Counted from the stretch's first letter, positions 28,086 to 37,231 are shown. The stretch: DNA of 64,000 bases from Amylibacter marinus (GCF_030160015.1 NZ_BSNN01000002.1:744001-808000); one strand, 5' to 3'. Notes: generated by a model not told the origin, from the sequence alone. Translations and numbers: made by a program.

Positions 28086-28771
28086 GGCAAAACAGCATAA
28101 ACCACTGTGATCTGTGCCGAGAAATCCAAACTGCCTGCTTGGATCGGCACAGATTCAACCGATGCCGCGCGCCCCATCGCCCGCAACGCCCCGGATGGCC
28201 CTCGCGCCACCTCTGACACCGAAATCACCCGCCCCAATTTCAAACCGGCCGCATCGGCGTACAGGTTGGCGCGTCGTTGCGCATCCGATACCGCCTGCCT
28301 GCGCGCCATATCCATCTGTTTTTCTGTATCCTGCATGGCAAAAGATATGCCATTCATGGAATTGGCCCCAGATTTAATCAGCACATCCAGCAAGGGCCCT
28401 ATGTTGGCTATGTTGCGCAACTGAACCACCACCGCGTTTTGGGCTTGGTATCCCGTGATTTTGGGTTGTTGGGTGTTATTTTGGCGCCTTTCCCATTGCG
28501 GGTGCAGATTGATCTGAGTCGTCTGTATATCGCTTGGCGCGATATTTGCGGAGGTCAGCGCATCCAACACACCCTGCATTTTAGCGCTGTTTTGCATCAT
28601 CGCCTCATTTGCCGATGGTGCGGTACTGATGACACCAAGGTTGATCAAGGCCATGTCTGGAATGGCGCTTACCACCCCTCGCCCCATGACAGTAATGCGA
28701 TTATCCCCTTCGCCGCGTGCGGGGGTGATCAATGTGATCAGGGATAGAAAAATATAAAAATAGAGGCGCAT
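28082..28771 (-). CDS. SIMPL-domain (DUF541) periplasmic protein
   Basis: 229 residues with a signal peptide (1-20, ending PARG). The DUF541/SIMPL domain follows: ITVMGRGVVSAIPDMALINLGV, then MQGVLDALTSANI, YQAQNAVVVQLRN, and DAQRRANLYADAAGLKLGRVISVSE. Family members are stress-related periplasmic or outer-membrane proteins that form oligomers; no enzymatic role is established. It is divergent from the PilM/PilP-like gene. Confidence 0.88.
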   Translation of the reverse strand: MRLYFYIFLSLITLITPARGEGDNRITVMGRGVVSAIPDMALINLGVISTAPSANEAMMQNSAKMQGVLDALTSANIAPSDIQTTQINLHPQWERRQNNTQQPKITGYQAQNAVVVQLRNIANIGPLLDVLIKSGANSMNGISFAMQDTEKQMDMARRQAVSDAQRRANLYADAAGLKLGRVISVSEVARGPSGALRAMGRAASVESVPIQAGSLDFSAQITVVYAVLP

Positions 28772-28901
28772 CGCAACATCCTTTCACGTCAAGAGCTAAA
28801 CCCGAAATTTAGAGGAATATATTAAAATCTTCCACTTGTTTCCCGTTGCTTCGCATCATAACGTAAATACAACACGCACGCCTATTATATTTGGAAAATT
28901 C

Positions 28902-30701
28902 ATGCTGTCTGGGCACAAACACGCGCTTGGCTTTCGTAATGGAGCCTTGACACTCTATTCTTCTGTCAAACGCGGTAAATGGAGTGCCACAGAAACGGTT
29001 TCGCCCTGCGACCCTGAAAACGTGGTTTTTCGCCAAAAGTTGAATGCTTTTTTCCTTTCTACGGCCCAAAATGAAGGGCGCATTGCTGTTTTTCTGTCTG
29101 ACGAAGATATCCATCAAATTCCCCTGCCTGATGGCGTTGAAAGTGATGATGCCGCCAGCATTGCACAAGCGGTAGCAAAACATGCAAGTATTCCCGTTGA
29201 TCAGCTATCCTTTGACACAATTCTGGGCGCTAAGGGGCAAGAAGATCGGGTTGTATATGCCGCCAATGAAACCTTAGCGCGAGCCGAGGCCTTTTTGCAA
29301 AACTATGGGTTTAACATCGCCTATTTCAGCTGTTTTCCCGATCAGGCGAGGGATCGCCCAGAAGCGCGATTGCGCCAAGGCCAACACTCGACTTCTACGC
29401 CAAAGCGGCATAGATTGCCCATTATGATATTAGCAACACTCACTTTTATAGCAAATACCTTTCATGGAGCGCCGCTGGGGACCCTAGATACGGCCTCTAC
29501 ACTGGGTGTTTCTACACCGATTTCCACGCATAAATCTTCTACAGAACCCGAACCCTATATTCTGAATTTGGCCCGCAAGTCTATCGATCACAATACGGTA
29601 GATACCCAATCGGTACTTCCACGTCCTATGCCGCAGTCCACCCCCAAGGTTAGCGCCGATATTCCAGATATGTCACCCCCAAGCGCGATGCAGCCGCTTC
29701 GCCCAAATGCGCCACTCGGGTTTCAGATAAATTACACCCTACCGATAAAAGATGTGGCGCCTTTTACGTTGACCCAACAGGTATCCTCAGATGCCCGCCA
29801 TAAATCATTGACCCAAGTGGCCTTCGTATCCTATGGGTCAGACTGGGGACCGATTGATGCGGTTGGGCGCCCAAGCCCGCGCCCATTTACCCCCGTGCCG
29901 GCTCTGCCCGATGAGGCACCAACCACGCCGGATCCCCAGAACCAAGTACCCGAAACAACCACAGAACAGAGCATTGCCGCCCCGGCGGTGCCCACGGAAA
30001 ACTCCACCAATACGCCCGCTACTGCCGCGCCGTTGCCATCGAGCATAGAGGCCGCCCTAAAGGATTCCGCAAGCGCACCGCTGCCCGAGCAGCCCGCCGT
30101 ATCCGAAACCGCGACCCCCTCCAATATCACCCCCAGCTCAGCGCGGGCGTTAAAACGCCCCCCCCTACGCCCCCAGAGTTTTGCCGCGTTGCCCACCGCC
30201 AAGTCAAAAAGGCCAACGCCTCGCCCCGCGTTTATCGGCCCAAGCCCGAAGCTCAGCAGCACCGAAGAGGCCATCGCAGAGGATTTGCTACAGCAGGCAA
30301 TTATAGACGATGCCAACCGCAAGGAAAACATCGCCAACGCCAGCCGCTTGGCCTTGAACGGGGCCAAGCGGCCAGCGCGCAGGCCTTCAAATCTGCCGCA
30401 AATTAAGGTTGCAACGGCAACAGTTGTAAAGCCTGCGCCAAAAAAACCTGCCACTGTGGCCAATACCGCCCCCGAAAAAGAAACCCGTGCCAGCACCACA
30501 TTCAACAAACGATCACTTAGCTTGGTTGGTGTTTTCGGCACACCGTCAAACCGCAAGGCAATGTTCCGCACATCTACGGGCGGCTATCGAACAATCAAGC
30601 CTGGTCAATCCGTCAGCGGCTGGAAATTGGTTGGCGTCAGCGAAAGCTCGGTTAAGGTAGCCAAGGGATCGCGCAGTAAAACCCTGCGCATGCCAGAATA
30701 G
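28902..30701 (+). CDS. Membrane protein resembling PilM/GspL (N-term) fused to PilP/GspC-like C-term
   Basis: A 599-residue protein. Residues 1-165 look like a shortened actin-like domain of the GspL/PilM type (IAVFLSDEDIHQIPLPDG; a VDQLSFDT strand). One membrane segment follows near 178-195 (PIMILATLTFIANTF). About 330 Pro/Thr/Ala-rich periplasmic residues contain repeated RPxxRP motifs (PSPRPFT, PPLRPQS, PTPRPAF, PARRPSN). The last 60 residues (LVGVFGTPSNRKAMFR, GYRTIKPGQSVSGWKLVGV) resemble the beta domain of PilP/GspC. Role unknown; no pilus or type II secretion genes are adjacent. Start ATG 28902 gives MLSGHKHAL; the frame opens at 28836. Confidence 0.6.
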   Translation: MLSGHKHALGFRNGALTLYSSVKRGKWSATETVSPCDPENVVFRQKLNAFFLSTAQNEGRIAVFLSDEDIHQIPLPDGVESDDAASIAQAVAKHASIPVDQLSFDTILGAKGQEDRVVYAANETLARAEAFLQNYGFNIAYFSCFPDQARDRPEARLRQGQHSTSTPKRHRLPIMILATLTFIANTFHGAPLGTLDTASTLGVSTPISTHKSSTEPEPYILNLARKSIDHNTVDTQSVLPRPMPQSTPKVSADIPDMSPPSAMQPLRPNAPLGFQINYTLPIKDVAPFTLTQQVSSDARHKSLTQVAFVSYGSDWGPIDAVGRPSPRPFTPVPALPDEAPTTPDPQNQVPETTTEQSIAAPAVPTENSTNTPATAAPLPSSIEAALKDSASAPLPEQPAVSETATPSNITPSSARALKRPPLRPQSFAALPTAKSKRPTPRPAFIGPSPKLSSTEEAIAEDLLQQAIIDDANRKENIANASRLALNGAKRPARRPSNLPQIKVATATVVKPAPKKPATVANTAPEKETRASTTFNKRSLSLVGVFGTPSNRKAMFRTSTGGYRTIKPGQSVSGWKLVGVSESSVKVAKGSRSKTLRMPE

Positions 30702-30702
30702 C

Positions 30703-32085
30703 CTATAAAAGTATCGCCGCCGCAAATCCCAAGAATGCTAAAAATCCGATAACATCCGTAACCGTGGTGACCAATGCGCTAGAGCCCAGCGCTGGGTCCA
30801 CTCCGAAACGATCGAGAATCAGCGGCACATAAATACCCGCAAGGCTGGCAACGATTAAATTGATGATCATCGCCAAGCCCAGCACAACCCCCAACATTGC
30901 TGATCCATACCAAATAGACCCGATGCCCCCAATGATGATGGCAAAAGCCAAGCCATTTAACACGCCAACAGAGAATTCGCGCCCAATCACGCGCCATGCA
31001 TTCGCGGGGGTTAAATCCTTGGTTGCCAATGCGCGAACGGCCACAGTCAGGGTTTGCGTACCTGCATTTCCCCCCATCGAGGCGACGATAGGCATCAAGA
31101 CCGCCAAGGCGACGATGGCCTCTATGGTTGAGGTGAATTGCGCAATAACCAAAGAGGCTAGAATGGATGTCAGAAGATTGACCGCCAGCCAAGGGAAGCG
31201 CTGTTTCGCGGTATCCCAAATAGTATCCGTCAGGCTTTCGTCCCCAACACCTGCCAAGCGCTTGATATCTTCTTCAACTTCTTCGCCCAACACCTCCATT
31301 GCGTCATCGCTGGTGATCACACCGACCAGTCGGCTTTTGTCATCAACCACGGGCGCGGAAACCATATTATATTGGTTAAACGCATAGGCCACATCCTCTT
31401 GGGATTGGGTGACGGGGATGGTGATGAAATCTTCGTCCATCACACTGCTCAGCAGAACTTCACGCGGCTTAGTCAACAGGCTAAACAGCGCCACCTTACC
31501 CACCGGTTTCAGGCGTGGATCAACCAAGATAACTTCGTAAAATTCATCCGGCAATCCACCAGAAGATCGCAGAAAATCAATCGCTTGACCGATGTTCCAA
31601 TGGGTTGGTGCCATGACCACCTCGCGTTGCATCAGGCGCCCAGCGGTCTGATCCGGGTATTGCAGAGATTGACGCACAGCAACCTGATCAGCATCCTCAA
31701 GTGCGCCCAGAACCCGCTCTTTTTGATCCTCTTCCAGCTCTTCGATCAGATCGACGACATCGTCGGTTTCCAGGTCTTTAAAGGCCTCGGTGACGACGGT
31801 ATCAGGCATTTCTTCTAGCAGCTCAGCCGAGATATTCTCGTCCAGTTCACTTAAAACTTCGCCGTCGACCTCGTGCCCCCATAATTCGACCAGCTTCGAG
31901 CGTTTAGAGGGGGAAACCTGTTCAAGAATATCAGCCACATCCGCCGCGTGCAGCGGATCAAGCAAAGCGATCAGGCGCGGCTGGTCATTATGTTCGACAC
32001 AGTCCAAAACCGCATCTATCAGATCAGCATTGATCTCATAGGCGCGCTCGCCCAATTCAGAATCGCCATCGACAGGGGTATTCAT
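30703..32085 (-). CDS. mgtE: MgtE-type magnesium transporter
   Basis: A 460-residue Mg2+ channel/transporter. It has a cytoplasmic N-domain of acidic helical repeats (residues ~20-135), two CBS domains (~140-265) that sense Mg2+, and a C-terminal pore with about five membrane helices (~290-458) including the PIVASMGGNAGTQ segment. It starts 20 bases downstream of the SPOR gene on the same strand, so the two are probably co-transcribed. Confidence 0.95.
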   Translation of the reverse strand: MNTPVDGDSELGERAYEINADLIDAVLDCVEHNDQPRLIALLDPLHAADVADILEQVSPSKRSKLVELWGHEVDGEVLSELDENISAELLEEMPDTVVTEAFKDLETDDVVDLIEELEEDQKERVLGALEDADQVAVRQSLQYPDQTAGRLMQREVVMAPTHWNIGQAIDFLRSSGGLPDEFYEVILVDPRLKPVGKVALFSLLTKPREVLLSSVMDEDFITIPVTQSQEDVAYAFNQYNMVSAPVVDDKSRLVGVITSDDAMEVLGEEVEEDIKRLAGVGDESLTDTIWDTAKQRFPWLAVNLLTSILASLVIAQFTSTIEAIVALAVLMPIVASMGGNAGTQTLTVAVRALATKDLTPANAWRVIGREFSVGVLNGLAFAIIIGGIGSIWYGSAMLGVVLGLAMIINLIVASLAGIYVPLILDRFGVDPALGSSALVTTVTDVIGFLAFLGFAAAILL

Positions 32086-32105
32086 AGCGTATCGCCTATC
32101 TAATT

Positions 32106-33104
32106 TTATTGGATCGCCGCATTCACCGTAGCGCTAGATACGATTTTGGCATCACCATACCCCAAAGCCCTGGATTGATAGAACGCCGATTTTGCATTGC
32201 CGTCTGATGAAAACGGCCCCACATAAAGACGGTGGTTTTTACCCACTGGGAAAATCATGCTTTCATGCCCACTGGCATAGAATTTGGCCGCCAGAACCTC
32301 TGCGAGGTCTGTGGCAGTAAACGTGGCAACCTCTACATAAAATCCAGGCGCAACGGTTGATTTAGGCGCTGGAGCTGACTTGGCGGCTTGTTTTGCAGCG
32401 GTGGCCTTGGCCTCGCGCTCGGCTTTCCTAGCGGCCTTTTTGGCGGCCCTGTCTGCGGCGGCTTTCTCTTGGGCCTTGGCACGCTCGGCCGCTCTGGCCT
32501 GAGACAGCTCTTTGGCGCTAGGTGTTTTGGGCGCTGGTTTCTCTGTTGTCGTTGTAGAGGCTAGCTTGGCCGCGGGCTCTGCTTTGGTTAGGTTGCCTTG
32601 CTCATATTCTTTTTGCAATTGGCGCAATTCTTGTTTGCTGAGCTTTTTCTCGCGTTGGGTCGAGGCCGTGGCCACCGGAATCGGGGCCGTGGCCTTTGGC
32701 TTTGTCACCGGCTTTGGCGTCTTTTTGGCAGCAGTCGGCTTAGCCTTTACTGGTTTTGCCTTTTTTTCAGGAGGCTTGGGGGCTTCTTTTTTGGGGGGAG
32801 CTTCATTCACCTTGGCCGTATTTTCAGCCGCTGGTGTTTCTGCTTTAGCAACCTTAAACGTTGGGGTTAGATCATCGGAACAGATGTGGCGACGTGAGAC
32901 ATCAACCCGCGGCACCCAGTTTACCACACCCAGACGCCCTGCCCGTACAAACACACAGCCGTTGTTATCGACATATTGCTGGCCGTTAAATCCCGCTGGC
33001 GGAAGGTTTGCGGGGTTTTGAATCCCCTTTAGTGCACGTGCATGTGTGACATTGGCACTGATCAAAATTGCGGCCGTACAGAATAGAATTTTCGAATAGT
33101 TCAC
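32106..33104 (-). CDS. SPOR-domain exported protein with Lys/Ala/Pro-rich linker
   Basis: 332 residues: signal peptide (1-23, ending THARA), a short domain with conserved Cys (VDNNGCVFVRAGRLGVVNWVPR; RRHICSDD), a long Lys/Ala/Pro-rich and then helical Ala/Lys/Arg/Glu region (about 85-250), and a C-terminal SPOR domain (FYVEVATFTATDLAEVLAAKF to the end) that should bind denuded peptidoglycan at the septum. The start codon is GTG at 33104, preceded by AAGGGGACGGG. A TATAAT lies close upstream (about 33120). Confidence 0.82.
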   Translation of the reverse strand: MNYSKILFCTAAILISANVTHARALKGIQNPANLPPAGFNGQQYVDNNGCVFVRAGRLGVVNWVPRVDVSRRHICSDDLTPTFKVAKAETPAAENTAKVNEAPPKKEAPKPPEKKAKPVKAKPTAAKKTPKPVTKPKATAPIPVATASTQREKKLSKQELRQLQKEYEQGNLTKAEPAAKLASTTTTEKPAPKTPSAKELSQARAAERAKAQEKAAADRAAKKAARKAEREAKATAAKQAAKSAPAPKSTVAPGFYVEVATFTATDLAEVLAAKFYASGHESMIFPVGKNHRLYVGPFSSDGNAKSAFYQSRALGYGDAKIVSSATVNAAIQ

Positions 33105-33217
33105 AAACCCGTCCCCTTATTATATTTTTGTCACCTAAACACCAGTGGCGACTCCTTCCCCTTATAATAGCGCAAAATTCCCAAAGCGCATCACCCTAAT
33201 TGCCTCTATTTCAAGCG

Positions 33218-35110
33218 CTATGTTTTAGGGTAGCCGATTGTGCCCAATGCGGTGGTGATCTCAGACAAGATAGTTGGATCGTCGATCGTTGCCGGCATGG
33301 TATATGGTTCGCCGTCGGCAATTTTAGCAATTGTTCCGCGTAAAATTTTACCCGAGCGGGTTTTTGGCAATCGATCGACCACAACCGCCAATTTGAATGC
33401 TGCCACGGGGCCAATCTCTCCACGCACCCGTTTTATGCACTGGGCTATCAGATCGTCTGGGGAGGTTTCACAGCCCGCATTCACACACAGAAAACCAACC
33501 GGCAATTGGCCCTTTAACTTGTCCGCGGCACCAATTACCGCGCACTCGGCCACATCGGGGTGACCGGCTAGAACCTCTTCCATTTGGCCCGTTGACAACC
33601 TATGACCTGCGACGTTGATCACATCATCGGTGCGCGCCATGATATATAAATAACCATCCGCATCTTTGTACCCCGCATCCCCCGTTTCGTAATATCCATC
33701 GTATGTTTCTAGGTAGGAGGATTTAAAGCGCTGTTCGGCGTTCCACAATGTCGGTAATGTGCCCGGCGGCAGGGGTAGTTTTATGGCAATGGCACCCAGT
33801 TCTCCTGCAGGTTTTTCAACACCCGCCTCGTCCAGAATTTGGACATCGTATCCAGGCATCGGTACCGTTGGGGATCCCATTTTTATGGGCAACTGTTCTA
33901 TACCCAGCGGATTTGCAGCAATGGCATAGCCCGTTTCTGTTTGCCACCAATGATCGATGACCGGAACCTTTAGATAGTTTTGCGCCCAATGGATGGTGTC
34001 TGGATCAGCGCGTTCGCCGGCCAAAAACAGTGATTGGAGGCAGCTGGTATCATAGTCGTCCAGAAAACTCGCAGCTGGGTCCACACGTTTGATTGCGCGA
34101 AAGGCAGTGGGGGCCGTGAACAGGCATTTCACATTATGTTCGCTGACCACCCGCCAGAATGCACCGGCATCGGGCGTGCCAACGGGTTTGCCCTCGAACA
34201 CAATAGAGGTATTGCGGTTCAACAACGGAGCATAGCAAATATAGGAATGCCCGACCACCCAGCCCACGTCAGAGGCAGCCCAGAATACATCACCCGGATC
34301 CATATTATAGATGTTCTTCATGGTCCAATTCAGAGCCACCAAGTGACCCGCGCTGTGGCGAACCACCCCCTTGGGTGCGCCTGTGGTACCCGAGGTATAG
34401 AGGATATAAACAGGGTGATCGCCACGCACAGCCACACATTCAGCGGGCGTTGCCTGTGCAACCGTCTGCTGCCAATCGCAATCTTGTGGTTTGGACATAT
34501 CTGCTGCGCATTCGGGACGTTGCAGAATTAGGCATGTGTCTGGGCTGTGCTGTGCGATTGAAATTGCTTCATCCAATAGAGGCTTATAGGCAATCACCCC
34601 AGAGGGTTCTATCCCACAAGAGGCCGACAAAATCGCCTTAGGCGTGGCGTCATCAATGCGCGTGGCTAATTCTTTGGCCGCAAAGCCACCAAACACCACC
34701 GTATGGATTGCGCCAATACGGGCACATGCCAGCATTGCGATCACCGCCTCGGCGATCATTGGCATATAGATCAACACCCGATCGCCAACAACCACACCGC
34801 GCTGTTGTAATGCACCACCAAGGTCCGCCACGCGCGATTGTAATTCTGCATAAGTGATTTTTGACTGGTTTCCAGTAATTGGACTATCATAGATCAGCGC
34901 AACCTGATCACCGAACCCAGCCTCCACATGGCGATCCACTGCATTGTAGCAGGTGTTGACCTGCGCATCTTTGAACCACTCAAATAGCGGGGAATTTTCC
35001 GAGAAAAGAGCCTTGGATGGGGGCGAAATCCAATCGATATCTTGTGCCAGCGTCATCCAGTATTGCTCTGGGTTATTTTGCCAAGCCTGATAGGTGGTTT
35101 GATACGACAT
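33218..35110 (-). CDS. prpE: Propionyl-CoA synthetase
   Basis: An AMP-forming acyl-CoA ligase, 630 residues. The P-loop TSGTTGAPKG is at 239-248; the region SDVGWVVGHSYICYAPLL and the WWQTETGYAIAANPLG motif are of PrpE type rather than Acs; the acetylation-site Lys588 lies in TRSGKILRG. It activates propionate, and perhaps acrylate or acetate, relevant to DMSP-derived carbon in marine bacteria. ATG 35110 has GGAGGAG upstream. It is monocistronic with a long, structured upstream region. Confidence 0.88.
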   Translation of the reverse strand: MSYQTTYQAWQNNPEQYWMTLAQDIDWISPPSKALFSENSPLFEWFKDAQVNTCYNAVDRHVEAGFGDQVALIYDSPITGNQSKITYAELQSRVADLGGALQQRGVVVGDRVLIYMPMIAEAVIAMLACARIGAIHTVVFGGFAAKELATRIDDATPKAILSASCGIEPSGVIAYKPLLDEAISIAQHSPDTCLILQRPECAADMSKPQDCDWQQTVAQATPAECVAVRGDHPVYILYTSGTTGAPKGVVRHSAGHLVALNWTMKNIYNMDPGDVFWAASDVGWVVGHSYICYAPLLNRNTSIVFEGKPVGTPDAGAFWRVVSEHNVKCLFTAPTAFRAIKRVDPAASFLDDYDTSCLQSLFLAGERADPDTIHWAQNYLKVPVIDHWWQTETGYAIAANPLGIEQLPIKMGSPTVPMPGYDVQILDEAGVEKPAGELGAIAIKLPLPPGTLPTLWNAEQRFKSSYLETYDGYYETGDAGYKDADGYLYIMARTDDVINVAGHRLSTGQMEEVLAGHPDVAECAVIGAADKLKGQLPVGFLCVNAGCETSPDDLIAQCIKRVRGEIGPVAAFKLAVVVDRLPKTRSGKILRGTIAKIADGEPYTMPATIDDPTILSEITTALGTIGYPKT

Positions 35111-35259
35111 TGAAACTCCTCCCAAAGTGTTGTGCCCATGATTGCCCAAATCGGTTGGGCATTGTGATGGTTTATGCCAGCACATAAGAATTTTGGGGCA
35201 AGCATATCAACATCGCAAGTGACAAATTGACATAGGAACGAAGATCAGGGGAAAGAATA

Positions 35260-35350
35260 AAAGGCAAAGACCGAAACTGAATCAAGAGGGGACGATTCAG
35301 ATGCCCGTAAGGTAGGGGACAATGTGGGCGGATACTCGATCTTTGCCTTT
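35260..35350 (-). ncRNA. Candidate structured RNA with twin identical loops
   Basis: An outer perfect 11-bp stem, AAAGGCAAAGA (35260-35270) with TCTTTGCCTTT (35340-35350), closes two hairpins. Hairpin 1 is CTGAATC/GATTCAG (35277-35300). Hairpin 2 is based on GCCC/GGGC (35303-35329). Both loops carry AGGGGAC on the plus strand, GTCCCCT on the minus strand. Strand is uncertain: on the minus strand the outer stem extends by a wobble and ends in TTATTCTTT like a terminator, which favours an sRNA or prpE leader; on the plus strand hairpin 2 gains two G-U pairs. I do not recognise a known family. Confidence 0.45.
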
Positions 35351-35360
35351 CATCAATTAA

Positions 35361-35378
35361 GATAGCTAAATTGCTATC
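35361..35378. repeat. Inverted repeat, operator candidate
   Basis: GATAGC and GCTATC flank a 6-base A+T-rich spacer (TAAATT). It lies just outside the structured RNA candidate, where the promoter for a minus-strand transcript would be, so it could be an operator for that RNA or for prpE. Confidence 0.4.
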
Positions 35379-35545
35379 TCCACCTATGAGAAGGCCATTA
35401 ACCGTACTCGTTTACAAATGCTTACACATCAAAAGCACAATTTAAGCAGATTGCCGCCAGTGCGCGCCACCCGTAGGCAGGAAATTGCCGAAACAACACT
35501 CAACCCATGCGGGTAAATATTAACAATTCACCACAAATTGCGGTC

Positions 35546-35902
35546 TTATGTGCGGTCTTCGGCGAAGATATTCGGAAAGCTGACCATGGATTTACTGATA
35601 TCAACCTGCATTAGCGATTCGTAATCCTGTGGATCAAATGGATCACCCAGCGCGACCACCTCGCGCCCGATAAGCCAGCTTAGACGTCCGGCATCCAAAT
35701 TCCCGCGTACAAAGGGCTCGGCACCGAACTGCTCAATCAATGTTTGTAGAAAAACCTCGTCGGCTTTACGGTCCACATTGCGCCGATCCGCATAGCGCTC
35801 GCGGCGGATGATCTCAGTCGGGCCCGATTTGTTTGGGCGGCGAATGGTGAATTGAAAATCTGTTCCAGGAAGTCTGGATGGGAATCCGCGGTGCTTGTGC
35901 AT
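35546..35902 (-). CDS. Conserved hypothetical protein, 118 residues
   Basis: I do not recognise this protein. It is soluble, with a basic first half (RLPGTDFQFTIRRPNKSG; RRERYADRRNV) and an acidic second half (FGAEPFVRGNLDAGRLSWL; VALGDPFDPQDYESLM). It has no cysteine, signal peptide or membrane segment. ATG 35902 has GAGG five bases upstream and is preferred; the frame remains open to a TTG at 35971. It is divergent from the exporter gene at 36000 by about 100 bases. Confidence 0.55.
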   Translation of the reverse strand: MHKHRGFPSRLPGTDFQFTIRRPNKSGPTEIIRRERYADRRNVDRKADEVFLQTLIEQFGAEPFVRGNLDAGRLSWLIGREVVALGDPFDPQDYESLMQVDISKSMVSFPNIFAEDRT

Positions 35903-35999
35903 TTGGGCCTCGGGTTTTGATTTAGCGTGTTCTAGACCATAGTTGTACCGATACACAACTGTATTGGACAAGCCTTGCTGAGTGATTTAGCAAGTTGGC

Positions 36000-37223
36000 A
36001 TGACTGATTTATCTCCTGTGCGTTTCTTGGATCGCGTCAGTCCTCCGCATATATTGACCCTAACAGTTATGTCGGCGGCATCCGCGATTCCAATGAATAT
36101 TTTTGTGGCATCTTTGCCCGCAATGGCTGTGGCATTTAACGTATCCTATGCGGTGATGGCGCTGTCCATTTCTCTGTATTTGGCCACAGCTGGTGTTGTG
36201 CAGGTTATTGTTGGACCGCTGTCCGATCGTTTTGGGCGTCGCCCTGTTACCCTGTGGGCCTTGGGGATTTTTCTGCTGGCAACGCTGGGGGCTACATTCG
36301 CACCTGATTACTATAGCTTTATGGTTTTTCGCATTATTCAGGCCGCGGCTATTACGCTGACGGTGATCGCGCGGGCTACAATCCGCGATATGGTAACGCG
36401 CGAGAAAGCTGCCAGCATGATTGGCTATGTCACCATGGGGATGTCTGTGGCCCCCATGCTGGCCCCTGCAATTGGCGGCTATATCGAGGGCGCATTTGGT
36501 TGGCGCGCCAACTTTATCGCCCTGTTTGGCACCGGAATTTTGACGTTTGTGTTGATATATTTTGACCAAGGCGAGACCAATTTGTACAAATCCAGCAGTT
36601 TCGCCCAGCAATTTAAAACCTATCCAAATCTTTTGAAATCCAAACGATTTTGGGGCTATGTTTTTTCGGGCGCATTGGGGATTGGGATGTTCTTCTCGTA
36701 TCTATCAAGTGCGCCGATTATAGGTGAGCGGGTGTATGGGCTATCGCCACAACAGGTTGGGCTATATTTGGCCATCACGCCTCTGGGGTATTTCGTGGGC
36801 AATGGCATTTCTGGACGTCACGCCGTGACATGGGGCATACCGCGCATGTTGTTGCTGGGCAGCATTTTGGGATTACTGGGCATGGTGGCTGGACTGATTT
36901 CAATTCAGTTAGCACCAAACTCTCCGTTGGCATTTTTTGCATTCACCGCCTCTATTGGATTGTGCAATGGGATGATCCTACCCAGCGCCAATGCGGGCCT
37001 GCTGGATGTACGCCCCGAATTAGCGGGTTCTGCCGCGGGATTGGGCGGGGCATTAATGACCCTAACGGGTGCATTCTTGGGGGCTATGGCCACTTTATAT
37101 GTTGATACCGCCCATAGCGCGGCACCAATGATCCTGTTCGTTTTGGGGATCATGGTACTGGCGCTGATTGTGATACTGTGGACGATTGGCCAAGAGAAAA
37201 AGCAACTGGTCGGTTTTTCTTAG
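36000..37223 (+). CDS. Bcr/CflA-family MFS drug exporter
   Basis: A 407-residue major facilitator with 12 predicted membrane helices. The loop 2-3 motif is GPLSDRFGRRPV (near residue 65). A region MSVAPMLAPAIGGYI in helix 5 is the antiporter motif C typical of Bcr/CflA. It probably exports drugs or metabolites by proton antiport. The alpha/beta hydrolase gene follows eight bases after its stop, so the two may be an operon. Confidence 0.88.
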   Translation: MTDLSPVRFLDRVSPPHILTLTVMSAASAIPMNIFVASLPAMAVAFNVSYAVMALSISLYLATAGVVQVIVGPLSDRFGRRPVTLWALGIFLLATLGATFAPDYYSFMVFRIIQAAAITLTVIARATIRDMVTREKAASMIGYVTMGMSVAPMLAPAIGGYIEGAFGWRANFIALFGTGILTFVLIYFDQGETNLYKSSSFAQQFKTYPNLLKSKRFWGYVFSGALGIGMFFSYLSSAPIIGERVYGLSPQQVGLYLAITPLGYFVGNGISGRHAVTWGIPRMLLLGSILGLLGMVAGLISIQLAPNSPLAFFAFTASIGLCNGMILPSANAGLLDVRPELAGSAAGLGGALMTLTGAFLGAMATLYVDTAHSAAPMILFVLGIMVLALIVILWTIGQEKKQLVGFS

Positions 37224-37231
37224 AGGTTCTG

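Larger units (their letters stand above)
35111..35545. other. 435-base gene-free region upstream of prpE
   Basis: No plausible coding frame is present on either strand. It contains a compact three-stem structured RNA candidate (35260-35350), an 18-base inverted repeat (35361-35378) and a perfect TTGACA at 35227-35232 without a convincing -10 partner. The promoter of prpE must lie here on the minus strand but I could not place it. Confidence 0.6.

Noticed and set aside
33104-33116. AGGGGAC in the SPOR gene ribosome binding site as a target of the twin-loop RNA
   Set aside because: A 7-base match is expected several times by chance in 64 kb on two strands; kept only as a remark.
35227-35232. 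Perfect TTGACA as -35 of a plus-strand promoter for the structured RNA
   Set aside because: No acceptable -10 hexamer lies 16-19 bases downstream; the next A+T-rich stretch is about 22 bases away.
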